A stretch of DNA of 10,159 nt from Alphaproteobacteria bacterium (lineage in GTDB: Bacteria > Pseudomonadota > Alphaproteobacteria > CACIAM-22H2), in contig VGEI01000100.1 of NCBI GenBank assembly GCA_016869415.1, forward strand, positions 1 to 10,159, given 5' to 3'. The position numbers were made by a program, and so were the translations under genes. Positions within the stretch are counted from its first letter, which is position 1. Each line of letters starts with the position of its first letter. The notes under the pieces are model-generated. The model ran no database searches and was not told where the DNA came from. It saw only the letters and a list, made by a program, of their open reading frames with translations. Shown one piece after another: positions 1 to 7,366 of the stretch.

Positions 1-626
1 CAGCCCTCAACCGTCGGCCAGATCCAGTCGAAGGGGGCGACGAAGCTGGTGGCAATGGCACCAATCACCGCCGACCACACGGCCGTCGTGCCCGCCCCGT
101 CAGTACGTCCGACCATGCGCAAGAGAATCTGGTAGAGCGCGAACAGCACGGCCGCGCCCAACGCCACCAGCGTGCCGAGACCCAGGGTCTGAAAACCCGG
201 CCGGACGATCAGCAGCACGCCGATGAACCCGGCGCCGACCGCCGACCAGCGCCGCCAGCCCACGGTCTCCCCCAGCATGGGAGCCGACAGGGCGATGACC
301 ATCAACGGCGTCGCCGCGGCGATCGACTGCACGTCGGCGAGCTGCATGATTTTGAAGGCCCAGACGAACATGCCCATCTCGGCCACGAGCAGCAGGCCGC
401 GCACGGCTTGCAGCGCCGGCTGCTGTGTGCGCCAGGCGATCCCCTGGCCCGGGTGCCAGGCGAGCAGCATCGCGATGGGCACGAAGGCGAGGAAGCGTAC
501 CCAGAGAATCTGGGTCACCGGCATCAGCGGCCCCAGCAGCTTGTTGACCACATCGAGGCAGGAGAAAAGTAATAGCCCTATAACCGCGACCGCGATGCCC
601 TGGCCGCTGGTACTGGTGGGTGTCAT
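1..626 (-). CDS. EamA/DMT-family membrane transporter, partial (3' end outside window)
   Basis: Reading leftward from an ATG at 626 gives 208 residues with no stop before the window edge, so the C-terminal part is missing. The protein is strongly hydrophobic, with membrane segments near residues 10-31, 39-57, 75-93, 98-116, 127-142, 150-171 and 181-197. The first EamA repeat closes with the hallmark LGETVGWRRW...GFIGVLLIVRPG region at 118-144, and a second repeat begins near 150. Family members are about 290-300 residues with ten helices, and they export metabolites, amino acids or drugs from the inner membrane; substrate is not predictable. An in-frame ATG at 671 would add 15 polar residues. 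I prefer 626 because the protein then starts just before helix 1 and because 671 falls inside a possible promoter. Neither start has a clear Shine-Dalgarno. The gene is divergent from the MmgE/PrpD pair. Family call is sure, function is not. Confidence 0.9.
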   Translation of the reverse strand, partial: MTPTSTSGQGIAVAVIGLLLFSCLDVVNKLLGPLMPVTQILWVRFLAFVPIAMLLAWHPGQGIAWRTQQPALQAVRGLLLVAEMGMFVWAFKIMQLADVQSIAAATPLMVIALSAPMLGETVGWRRWSAVGAGFIGVLLIVRPGFQTLGLGTLVALGAAVLFALYQILLRMVGRTDGAGTTAVWSAVIGAIATSFVAPFDWIWPTVEG

Positions 627-669
627 GGAAAAGAAATGTCGGGAGAGGCGGGAGGAATTTGAGCGCAGC

Positions 670-698
670 ATAGTCTAAGGTAGGCGCGCCTGAAACAA
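670..698 (-). promoter_or_regulatory. Possible sigma70-like promoter for the EamA gene
   Basis: On the minus strand TTGTTT (698-693) is followed after 17 bases by GACTAT (675-670). The -35 match is fair and the -10 match is poor (3 of 6). It lies in the short gap between two divergent genes and would fit translation starting at 626 rather than 671. This is a pattern match only. Confidence 0.22.
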
Positions 699-709
699 GC
701 GAGGCGCGC
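682..709 (+). repeat. Short direct repeat AGGCGCGC x2 in the divergent gap
   Basis: The 8-mer AGGCGCGC occurs at 682-689 and again at 702-709, start to start 20 bases, about two helical turns. The second copy abuts the ATG at 710 and includes part of its GAGG ribosome site. It could be a tandem operator half-site, but in DNA this rich in GC it may be chance. Confidence 0.3.
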
Positions 710-2095
710 ATGACAGCAAAGGCTGCCTACGGGGTTGCAGCGCTCAACCTCAACCTGACCCGCGATCTCTGCGACTTTCTCAGCCGCGTCCGCTACGAGG
801 ATCTGCCGCCAAAAGCAGTGCATGAGGCCAAGCGCGGCCTGCTGGACTGGATCGGCTGCGCGCTGGCCGGCAGCCGCCACACGACCATCGACAAGCTCGT
901 CGCCGTGCTGCGCAGCGTCGGCAGCCAGCCCCAGGCAACGGTATTCGGCCGGGGCCTGAAGCTCGGCCTGCTCGAAGCGCCCATCGCCAACGGCCAGATG
1001 GGCCATCTGCTCGATTTCGACGACACGCATATGGGCGGCGTGGTGCTGCACGCCAGCTCACCCATCCTCTCGGCCCTGTTCGCGCTCGGCGACCGCGCCC
1101 CTTCCGACAATAAACCCGTGGACGGGAAAAACCTGATCGCCGCCTACATCGCCGGCTTCGAGGCGGGCGTGCGCACCGGCCAGGCCTCGCCCAGACACCA
1201 CGACGGTGGCTGGCATCTGACCGGCACTCTCGGCACCGTCGCCGCGGGGGCGGCCGCCGGAAGGTTGATCGGCCTCGACGCCCGCAAGCTCACCTACGCG
1301 CTGGGCATCGCCGCCACCCAGGCCGCGGGCATGCAGCAGAACCGCGGCACCAGCTGCAAGTCGCTGCACGCCGGCAAGGCTGGCTCCGGCGGCGTGCTGG
1401 CCGCCCTGCTGGCCGAGCAGGGCTTCGATAGCTCCGCGGAGATCATCGAGGGCAAGCGCGGGTTTGCCCGCATCTACAGCACCGAGGCCGATCCCGAGGC
1501 CCTGACCGCCGAGCTCGGCAGCCGCTGGGAGATCACGCGCAACGGCTACAAGCCCTACGCTTGCGGCGTCGTCCTGCACCCGCTGATCGACGCGGTCATC
1601 GCCGCAGCGAAGAAGGCCGGGAGTCCCGCCGACGCCGTCCGGGCGATCGAGCTTCAGGTGCATCCGCACGCCGTGAAGATCACCGGCGTCGACGATCCGC
1701 AGAGCGGGCTGATGGCCAAGTTCTCGATCAACCACGCCGCCGCTGTCGCCTACATCGACGGCAATGCCGGCATCGCCCAGTTCTCGGACGCGCGCGCCGC
1801 CGACCCCGGTGTGCTCGCCCTGCGCCGCAAGATCGCGGTCGATACGGTCGAGAGCTTCGGCAAGGACGAGGCGAGAGCGACGGTGGTCACGACGGAAGGG
1901 GCGCGCCACGAAGTCCACGTCCGGCACGCCTCCGGTACCGTTGCCAATCCGATGTCGGACGCGGCGCTTGAGACCAAGTTCATGGGCAACGCCGTGCCGG
2001 TTCTCGGCAGCGAGCGTGCCCGCAAGGTCGTCGACCTTGCCTGGCGTCTCGACACGCTGGCCGATATCCGCGACATCATCCAAACCTGCGCCTGA
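710..2095 (+). CDS. MmgE/PrpD family protein (copy 1)
   Basis: 461 residues, normal for the family (about 450-500), which includes 2-methylcitrate dehydratase, cis-aconitate decarboxylase and iminodisuccinate epimerase. These are cytoplasmic enzymes acting on di- and tricarboxylates. Family landmarks in order: ANGQMGHLLDFDDTH at 93-107, with D102, T106 and then H114 as likely equivalents of the active-site Asp, Thr and His of cis-aconitate decarboxylase; GGWHLTGTLG at 166-175 with H169; SCKSLHAGKAG at 215-225 with K217; KPYACG...HP at 281-291; AKFSINHAAAVAY at 336-348; and a C-terminal NPMSD at 413-417. The start has GAGG five bases upstream. It is followed after five bases by a second family member, so the two are almost certainly cotranscribed and translationally coupled. 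No complete key motif is lost, so I expect an active enzyme; the exact reaction is unknown. Confidence 0.93.
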   Translation: MTAKAAYGVAALNLNLTRDLCDFLSRVRYEDLPPKAVHEAKRGLLDWIGCALAGSRHTTIDKLVAVLRSVGSQPQATVFGRGLKLGLLEAPIANGQMGHLLDFDDTHMGGVVLHASSPILSALFALGDRAPSDNKPVDGKNLIAAYIAGFEAGVRTGQASPRHHDGGWHLTGTLGTVAAGAAAGRLIGLDARKLTYALGIAATQAAGMQQNRGTSCKSLHAGKAGSGGVLAALLAEQGFDSSAEIIEGKRGFARIYSTEADPEALTAELGSRWEITRNGYKPYACGVVLHPLIDAVIAAAKKAGSPADAVRAIELQVHPHAVKITGVDDPQSGLMAKFSINHAAAVAYIDGNAGIAQFSDARAADPGVLALRRKIAVDTVESFGKDEARATVVTTEGARHEVHVRHASGTVANPMSDAALETKFMGNAVPVLGSERARKVVDLAWRLDTLADIRDIIQTCA

Positions 2096-2100
2096 TCCCC

Positions 2101-3477
2101 ATGGCCAAATCCGCTTCCGCGACCATCTCGCCGATCACCGCCAGGCTGGCGCAGTACGTGGCGGCTGCCGCCGACGGCGCCCTCCCGCCCGAAGTCGTGG
2201 TCAAGACCAAGCAGCACATCCTCGACACGCTGGCCGCGATCCTCTCGGGCTCGCGCCTGAAGCCGGGCGAGATGGCGGCGCGCTACGTCGCGACGCTTGG
2301 TGGCGTGCCCGAGGCGACGGTGATCGGCACTCAGCTGGTCACCAGCGCCGCCCACGCCGCCCTGGCCAACGGCATGATGGGCCACGCCGACGAGACCGAC
2401 GATTCGCATCTCGGCGGGCGCTTCCATCCCGGCTGCGGCGTGCTGCCGGCAGCGCTCGCCATCGCCGAGCAGAAGGAGCGCGGCGGCGCCGACCTGATCC
2501 GCGCCGTGGCGCTGGGCTACGACATCGGGGCGCGTATCTGCCCGGCCCTCGGCCTCGAACGCGCCGACAAGGCGCGCTACAGCACCCACAGTCTGGGCAA
2601 CGCCTTCGGCGGGGCCGCGGCAGCGGCGGCCCTGCTGCGCCTGGGCGAGCGGCAGGTCCGCCACCTGCTCTCCTATACGGTGCAGCAGGCCTCGGGCGTG
2701 CCGTTCTGGAACCGCGATCCCGAGCATATCGAGAAGGCCTTCGATTTCGGCGGCATGGGGGCGCGCAACGCGGTCTACGGCGCCACCATGGTGGCCGCCG
2801 GCTTCACCGCCACCGAAGATCCCCTGTCCGGCACGCACAACCTGTTCACGGCGTTCGGCGGCGGCGGCATGCCGGAGAAGCTGGTCGAGGGGCTGGGCGA
2901 GCGCTACGAGATCCTCAGCGCCTCGATCAAGAAATGGACCGTGGGCATGCCGATCCAGGCCGCCCTCGACGCGCTGACGCTGCTGATCGAGCAGCACAAG
3001 CTGACCCCCGGCAACACGAAGCGCATCGTCGCCCATATGCCCGACGACCGCATTCACATCGTCAGCAACGCGGCGATGCCCGATGTCTGCCTGCAGCACC
3101 TGCTTGCCGTGACGCTGGCCGACGGCACCTGCACCTTCGCCAACTCGCATGACGAGGAGCGCATGGAGGCCGCCGACATCCTGGCGATCCGCCAGCGCAT
3201 CGAGGCGGTGCCGAGCCGCGAGCTGACCGAGGCCGTGCCGGCGCGCCAGGCGATCCTCGAGGTCGAGACAGCCGACGGCCGCAAGGTCAGCCACCGTACC
3301 CGCGCCGTGCGCGGAACGCCGGCCAATCCCATGCCCCAGGCGGAAGTCGAGAGCAAAGCCCTCGACCTGCTGGCGCCGGTCATCGGGCCGGCTCGCGCGG
3401 CCGAGCTCGTGGCGACGGTCGCGCGGCTCGAGACTTTGCCATCCGTGCGCGCCCTGCGCCCGCTGCTGCAGGCCTAG
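2101..3477 (+). CDS. MmgE/PrpD family protein (copy 2, divergent)
   Basis: 458 residues of the same fold family as its upstream neighbour but from another branch. The metal-free active-site region reads ANGMMGHADETDDSH at 89-103 with HPG at 109-111, in place of the LDFDDTH...HASS of copy 1. Further landmarks are the THSLGNAFG stretch at 162-170, AFDFGGMGARNAVYG at 213-227, IKKWTVGMPIQAALDAL at 276-292, and NPMPQAEVESK at 409-419 near the end. The aromatic/Lys-rich SIKKW element is where copy 1 has NGYKPYACG. The ATG is only five bases after the preceding TGA and lacks a good Shine-Dalgarno, suggesting reinitiation. Its TAG stop overlaps the stop of the convergent SDR gene. Divergence from copy 1 argues against a recent duplication; they may catalyse successive or paired steps, or form a heteromer. 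Substrate unknown. Confidence 0.93.
   Translation: MAKSASATISPITARLAQYVAAAADGALPPEVVVKTKQHILDTLAAILSGSRLKPGEMAARYVATLGGVPEATVIGTQLVTSAAHAALANGMMGHADETDDSHLGGRFHPGCGVLPAALAIAEQKERGGADLIRAVALGYDIGARICPALGLERADKARYSTHSLGNAFGGAAAAAALLRLGERQVRHLLSYTVQQASGVPFWNRDPEHIEKAFDFGGMGARNAVYGATMVAAGFTATEDPLSGTHNLFTAFGGGGMPEKLVEGLGERYEILSASIKKWTVGMPIQAALDALTLLIEQHKLTPGNTKRIVAHMPDDRIHIVSNAAMPDVCLQHLLAVTLADGTCTFANSHDEERMEAADILAIRQRIEAVPSRELTEAVPARQAILEVETADGRKVSHRTRAVRGTPANPMPQAEVESKALDLLAPVIGPARAAELVATVARLETLPSVRALRPLLQA
3474..3477. other. CTAG shared as stop codons by convergent genes
   Basis: The palindrome CTAG at 3474-3477 supplies TAG (3475-3477) to the plus-strand MmgE/PrpD gene and TAG (3476-3474) to the minus-strand SDR gene. 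The two coding regions therefore overlap by four bases, leaving no room for an intergenic terminator. Each transcript must extend into the opposite gene. Confidence 0.95.
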
Positions 3478-4226
3478 GGCAGGTAAAGTCCGCCGCTGAC
3501 GTGGATGGTCTGGCCGGTGATGTATCTGCCGGTCGGGACGCAGAGGGTGCGGATCATCTGCGCCACCTCCTCGAACGTGCCCTCGCGGCCGACCAGCGGG
3601 TGACCGCCGCCGGGGATCTGGCCGCCCTTGCCCGATGTCGCCGAGCGCTTGCCGCCGATCTTGCCGGGTGCCACGCAGTTGACCGTGATGCCTTTGTCGG
3701 CGAACTCCACCGCCAGGGCCTTGGTCAGCCCGACCAGACCGGCCTTGGCCGTGCTGACATGGGCCCGGCCCGAGGCGCCGGTGTGCGCGGTCATGCCACC
3801 GATATTGACGATCGTGCCGCCGCCGGCTCTGATCATGTGCGGAATGGCGGCGCGCGAGCAGAGGAAGGCCCCGTCGAGCACCACCGCCATGACCGAGCGC
3901 CAGTCGGCCAGCGTCATCTCGACGACGCCAGCATCCTTCCGGATGCCAGCGTTGTTGATCAGGATGTCGAGGCGGCCGAAATCCCTGACGATCTCGGCAA
4001 TCATCGCGCTGACCTGATTCTCGTCGGTCACGTCGGCGAGGATGGCCTTGCTCTTCACCCCGAGCTTCGCCACCTCGGCCGCCGCGTCCTTCGCCTCGTC
4101 GAGCGAGCTGCGCGCGTTGATCGCCACCGAGGCGCCCTCGGCAGCCAGGGCAAGCGCGGTCGCCCGCCCGATCCGGCGGACACCGCCCGTCACCAGGGCG
4201 ACCTTGCCCGTCAGCTCACCAGCCAT
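3474..4226 (-). CDS. FabG-like SDR family protein lacking the catalytic Ser and Tyr
   Basis: 250 residues, the usual length of classical short-chain dehydrogenases. The Rossmann part is intact: TGGVRRIG at 13-20 (a variant of TGxxxGxG with Arg at the middle glycine), R39 after the second strand suggesting NADP(H), D65, and NNAG at 91-94. Aligned without gaps to E. coli FabG from memory, the catalytic Asn is V116, Ser is G144 (NIGG instead of NxxS) and Tyr is V157 (HVSTAK instead of YxxxK); only K161 remains. H156 sits next to the missing Tyr. The C-terminal half has a Gly-rich insert (190-208) and ends with the usual GQT..VSGG. It is the last gene of the tctBAC operon, 21 bases after tctC, with AGAGAG as a weak ribosome site. 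It may be a reductase using another proton donor, a non-redox enzyme, or a binding subunit. Substrate unknown. Confidence 0.92.
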   Translation of the reverse strand: MAGELTGKVALVTGGVRRIGRATALALAAEGASVAINARSSLDEAKDAAAEVAKLGVKSKAILADVTDENQVSAMIAEIVRDFGRLDILINNAGIRKDAGVVEMTLADWRSVMAVVLDGAFLCSRAAIPHMIRAGGGTIVNIGGMTAHTGASGRAHVSTAKAGLVGLTKALAVEFADKGITVNCVAPGKIGGKRSATSGKGGQIPGGGHPLVGREGTFEEVAQMIRTLCVPTGRYITGQTIHVSGGLYLP

Positions 4227-4247
4227 AACGTCGACTCTCTGTTGCGC

Positions 4248-5225
4248 CTAGCGGACGACCCGGATGCCGGCTCCGGTCAGGATGCCGCGCATCAGGTCGG
4301 AATACTGGTCGAAGAATTTCCCCGTCTCCTCGCTCTTCAGGAAGGCGTCCTCGAACTGGTTGTCGGTCAGGTATTTCTGCCAGGTCGGCGACTTGACCAG
4401 CTTCTCGAACAGCTGCTCGTAGAAGGCGATCACCTCGCGTGGCGTATCCGGTGGCGCCACGAAGCCGCGGGCCTGCGGCACGTTGGGCACGTTGAAGCCG
4501 GCCTCGCGCAGCGTCGGGGTATTGGGGAAGGTCGACAGGCGCTTGTCCGAGACCTGCGCCAGGGCGCGCATCTGGCCGCCGCGGATCAGCTCGCCCGCCT
4601 CGCTTGGCTCGATGATCATCATGTCGACATGGCCGCCGAGCAGTGCGGCGATGCGCTCCGAGCCGGTGGGGAACGAGACGAAGGCCCAACGCGCGCCGGT
4701 GTTCGACATCAACACGTGGCGGACGATGGCGTCGCGCGCCAGCGGCGAGCCGCCGGACTGCTTGATCTTGGTCGGATCCTTCTTCGCCGCGTCGACGATC
4801 TCCTGCATCGACTTGTAGGGCGAGTCCGCCCTGACGGCGAACACCGCCGGCTCGATGACCAGCCGCACCACCGGCGTCATCTCCTTGACCGTCGCCTTCA
4901 TGTCGGCCTGGACAAGCGGATTGGCGATCCAGGCGCTGGTGAACAGGCCGATGGTGTTGGTATCGCCCTTCTTCTCGATGATGTAGGAGGCCGCCGTGGC
5001 GCCGCCGCCGCCGATCTTGTGGTTGATCTGGATGCGCACCGGCGAGATCTTCTCCGCCTCGATGGCGGCGATGAGTGCCCGCCCGAACGCATCAGGCCCG
5101 GCCCCGGGCCCTGAGTGCACGACCAGATCGATCGGCCGCGAAGGCGTGTATTGCGCCTCGGCCGGGCCCACGCCGCTCAGAACGGTCAGCGCCGCAGCGC
5201 CGACCAGAAAGCCTCGCCGTTTCAT
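4248..5225 (-). CDS. tctC: Bug-type periplasmic substrate-binding protein of a tripartite tricarboxylate transporter
   Basis: 325 residues, standard for TctC/Bug proteins (about 320-330), which capture carboxylates or related small molecules in the periplasm and deliver them to TctAB. An N-terminal signal runs from residue 1 to about 24: MKRRGFL resembles a twin-arginine motif, followed by a hydrophobic stretch and AEA|Q as a likely cleavage site. Family landmarks are VVHSGPGAGPDAFGRAL near 35-51 (usually PGGGxDxxAR), the NHKIGGGG loop near 68-75, a GSERIAALLGGHVDMMI region in the middle, and RALAQVSDKRLSTFPNTPTL after it. GGGAGGAGGG-type sequence directly upstream gives the strongest ribosome site of the window, fitting the high dose needed of a binding protein. 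It lies 38 bases downstream of tctA and 21 upstream of the SDR gene. Ligand cannot be told; the Bug family binds many. Confidence 0.95.
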   Translation of the reverse strand: MKRRGFLVGAAALTVLSGVGPAEAQYTPSRPIDLVVHSGPGAGPDAFGRALIAAIEAEKISPVRIQINHKIGGGGATAASYIIEKKGDTNTIGLFTSAWIANPLVQADMKATVKEMTPVVRLVIEPAVFAVRADSPYKSMQEIVDAAKKDPTKIKQSGGSPLARDAIVRHVLMSNTGARWAFVSFPTGSERIAALLGGHVDMMIIEPSEAGELIRGGQMRALAQVSDKRLSTFPNTPTLREAGFNVPNVPQARGFVAPPDTPREVIAFYEQLFEKLVKSPTWQKYLTDNQFEDAFLKSEETGKFFDQYSDLMRGILTGAGIRVVR

Positions 5226-5241
5226 CGTCCCTCCTCCCGGA
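5226..5241 (-). promoter_or_regulatory. Strong Shine-Dalgarno for tctC
   Basis: On the minus strand the bases before the tctC ATG read GGGAGGAGGGACG, an extended match to the 16S tail within about 4-12 bases of the start. It is markedly better than the sites of the neighbouring genes and suggests raised translation of the binding protein relative to the membrane subunits. Confidence 0.8.
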
Positions 5242-5263
5242 ATTCTTGTAGCCGCGCCGAGAC

Positions 5264-6775
5264 CTACCCGTTCTCCGCGATGCCGCGCAGCCGCCAGCGG
5301 TTGAAGCGCCCGACCAGCGGCATTATCAGGACTAACACGGCGGCTACCAGCAGGCCAGCCGCGATGGGCCGCGATACCAGGATGCCGAGGTCGCCGCCGG
5401 ACATCTGCAACGACTGGCGCAATGCCCGCTCCATGCCGTCGCCCAGCACGAAGCCGAGGATGAGCGGCGCCCCGGGAAAACCGAGCCGCGCCATGGCGTA
5501 ACCCAGCAGCCCGAAGCCGGCGAGCAGGCCGACATGGAAGATGCTCTGCGCCACGCCGAAGACACCGACCACGGAGATGCCAAGGATCATCGGGAAGAGG
5601 ACGTAGGCTGGGATGCGCAGCGCCTGGGCGAAAAGCGGGACCAGGGGCAGGTTGAGCAGCAGCAGCATCAGGTTGCCGATGTACATGCTGGCGACCAGGC
5701 CCCAGAACACGTTCGGCGAATCCTGCATCAGCATCGGCCCCGGCTTGAGACCCCAGAGGACCAAGGCCGAGAGCAGGATGGCGGTCGTGCCGCCACCGGG
5801 CAGACCTAGCGTCAGCATGGGAACGAGGGCGCCGCTGGTGTCGGCGTTGTTCGCCGCCTCGGGCGCTGCCAGCCCTTCGGGCGCACCCTGGCCGAAGCGT
5901 TCGGGATGCTTCGAGAAAAGCTTCTCGAAGGCGTACGCGATGAACGACGAGATCGACGAGCCCGCCCCCGGCAGCACACCCACCAGGAAGCCGGTGATCG
6001 AGCCGTTGACCAGGGCGAAGCGGCAGGCCTTGAGCTCCTCCCAGTTGGGCAAGAGGTTGCGGATGCCGCGCGGCACGCTCAGCAGCTGCGCGTCGGTGCG
6101 CGCCTGAACGCTGCCCAGCACCTCGGCGACAGCGAAGACGCCGATGGCGACGATCATGAAGTCGATGCCGTTGAGCAGCGCTGTCTGACCGAAGGTGAAG
6201 CGCGCCTGGGCGCTGAACAAATCGATGCCGATCGAGGTGAACCAGAGGCCGAGCAGCATGGCCAGCGCTGCCTTGATCGGCGATTCGCCGGCGAAGAGCA
6301 CGACGAGAGCCAGGCCGAGGCTGAGCAGCGCGAAATACTCGGGCGAGCTGAAAGAGAGGGCAAAGCGCGCGATCGGCGGCGCCACCAGGGTCAGTAGAAC
6401 GACGCCGAACGTGCCGGCGACGAACGAGGCGATAGCGGCGATGCCTAGTGCCGCGCCGGCGCGGCCCCTCTTGGCCATCTGGTAGCCGTCGATGCAGCTG
6501 GCCACCGACGACGCCTCACCCGGAATGTTGAGCAGGATCGAGGTCGTCGAGCCGCCATACTTGGCACCGTAGTAGATGCCGGCCAACATGATGATGCCGC
6601 CGGTAGGATCCATGTTGAAGGAAATGGGCATCAGCATGGCAATCGCCGCCGCCGGACCGAGGCCGGGCATGATACCGACCAGCGTCCCCAGCACACAGCC
6701 GAGCAGACACCACAGCAGGTTCATCGGCTGCAGCGCGATGCCAAACCCGTAGGCGAGGCCGGCAAGCACCTCCAT
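5264..6775 (-). CDS. tctA: Tripartite tricarboxylate transporter large permease subunit
   Basis: 503 residues, the normal TctA size. It is an inner-membrane protein with about a dozen hydrophobic segments that forms the ion-coupled translocation channel with TctB. Hallmarks of the N-terminal half are GIMPGLGPAAAIAMLMP at 34-50, MDPTGGIIMLAGIYYGAKYGGS at about 55-76 (including the YYGAKYGGS core), ILLNIPGE at 80-87 and DGYQMAKRGRAGAALG at 96-111. The second half carries the pseudo-repeat VGVLPGAGSSISSF, then APEAANNA and MLTLGLPGGGTTAILL, as expected of the duplicated fold. Its ATG comes one base after the tctB TGA (TGACATG), so translation is very likely coupled. The last residues RLRGIAENG are cytoplasmic-type. 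No defect is visible. Confidence 0.96.
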   Translation of the reverse strand: MEVLAGLAYGFGIALQPMNLLWCLLGCVLGTLVGIMPGLGPAAAIAMLMPISFNMDPTGGIIMLAGIYYGAKYGGSTTSILLNIPGEASSVASCIDGYQMAKRGRAGAALGIAAIASFVAGTFGVVLLTLVAPPIARFALSFSSPEYFALLSLGLALVVLFAGESPIKAALAMLLGLWFTSIGIDLFSAQARFTFGQTALLNGIDFMIVAIGVFAVAEVLGSVQARTDAQLLSVPRGIRNLLPNWEELKACRFALVNGSITGFLVGVLPGAGSSISSFIAYAFEKLFSKHPERFGQGAPEGLAAPEAANNADTSGALVPMLTLGLPGGGTTAILLSALVLWGLKPGPMLMQDSPNVFWGLVASMYIGNLMLLLLNLPLVPLFAQALRIPAYVLFPMILGISVVGVFGVAQSIFHVGLLAGFGLLGYAMARLGFPGAPLILGFVLGDGMERALRQSLQMSGGDLGILVSRPIAAGLLVAAVLVLIMPLVGRFNRWRLRGIAENG

Positions 6776-6776
6776 G

Positions 6777-7244
6777 TCAGAAGCCCAGCCTTCCGGCCGG
6801 CAGCGGCACGTCGAGCGCCAGCGGGAACAGGACGTAGAATCCCACGGCGAGACCCACGGCGGTGAACGCTGCCGTTTTCAGGCCCTGGCCGAACTGCCAG
6901 CGCACCAAGACGAAGGTCAACAGAGCGAAGCTGAGCACAAAGCCGAGCCAGGGCATGACGGCGACCGACAGGGCGAAGAGCGCCCAGGTGCCCAGCGCGC
7001 GGCGCACGCCGGGCCAATCGACCGCGCCAGGGCTCTCGCGGCGCAGCCTGAACAGCCGGCCGACGACGAGCCAAAGCGACAGGATGACGATCGCCAGTCC
7101 GTACCAGAAGGGAAAGAAGCCGGGTCCCGGGCCGTCGAACCCCATATACTCCCAGCGAGTGGCTTGGACGAGGATATAGACGCCAAGCGCCGCCAGCACT
7201 CCGCCGGCAAGGACGTCACTGTCGCGCGCCACGCGCTGGATCAA
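6777..7244 (-). CDS. tctB: Tripartite tricarboxylate transporter small permease subunit (TTG start)
   Basis: 155 residues, the usual length of TctB, the small, poorly conserved membrane subunit. Four hydrophobic segments lie at about 11-28, 46-63, 84-116 (a broken pair) and 123-142, and the typical GPGFFP motif is at 40-45 just before the second helix. The start is TTG at 7244-7242: an in-frame TAG lies six codons upstream, no ATG is available between, and GGGGGA stands six bases before the TTG. The only other choice is GTG at 7232, which would trim four residues. It is the first gene of the minus-strand operon tctB-tctA-tctC-SDR, so the promoter should be in 7245-7444. The low conservation means identity rests on the motif, topology and neighbours together. 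Confidence 0.9.
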   Translation of the reverse strand: MIQRVARDSDVLAGGVLAALGVYILVQATRWEYMGFDGPGPGFFPFWYGLAIVILSLWLVVGRLFRLRRESPGAVDWPGVRRALGTWALFALSVAVMPWLGFVLSFALLTFVLVRWQFGQGLKTAAFTAVGLAVGFYVLFPLALDVPLPAGRLGF

Positions 7245-7325
7245 GCGTATTCCCCCAAGCTATCCCGGTATTCTTGCCCCGGACCGGTGCCGTTGCATAA
7301 GAGCAGGGACCAGCGAGCAGGTCAC

Positions 7326-7341
7326 GCCCGAAGAATCGGGC
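7326..7341. repeat. Inverted repeat GCCCGA-4-TCGGGC
   Basis: Perfect 6-bp arms at 7326-7331 and 7336-7341 around an AGAA loop. It lies near the centre of the divergent control region. It could be a transcription factor site or an RNA hairpin in a leader. There is no T-run after it on either strand, so it does not look like a classical terminator. Confidence 0.45.
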
Positions 7342-7345
7342 AGAT

Positions 7346-7362
7346 CCGCCGCGCCGCGGCGG
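7346..7362. repeat. Inverted repeat CCGCCGC-3-GCGGCGG
   Basis: Perfect 7-bp arms at 7346-7352 and 7356-7362 around GCC, starting five bases after the preceding inverted repeat. The sequence is all G and C, so chance occurrence is easier than for the first, but two perfect arms back to back in a promoter gap are worth noting. Confidence 0.4.
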
Positions 7363-7366
7363 CCCC

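Noticed and set aside
100..711. A 203-codon minus-strand frame overlapping the EamA gene
   Set aside because: Its composition (Arg/Ala/Gly/His) is that of a shifted frame; the frame starting at 626 instead gives membrane helices and EamA motifs.
710..2095. Naming the MmgE/PrpD genes prpD
   Set aside because: No prpB or prpC methylcitrate-cycle partners are nearby and the family covers several reactions, so the symbol would overstate what is seen.
1750..3294. A 514-codon minus-strand open frame opposite both MmgE/PrpD genes
   Set aside because: Same shadow pattern: low-complexity composition, crosses two real genes, no recognisable motif.
3474..4226. Annotating the SDR as a working FabG 3-oxoacyl-ACP reductase
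   Set aside because: Catalytic Ser and Tyr are absent and the operon is a transport operon, not a fatty acid synthesis cluster.
3501..5114. A 537-codon open frame on the plus strand across the SDR and tctC genes
   Set aside because: It is antisense to two clear family genes, is rich in Arg, Gly, Asp and His as expected of a GC-rich shadow frame, and shows no domain or ribosome site.
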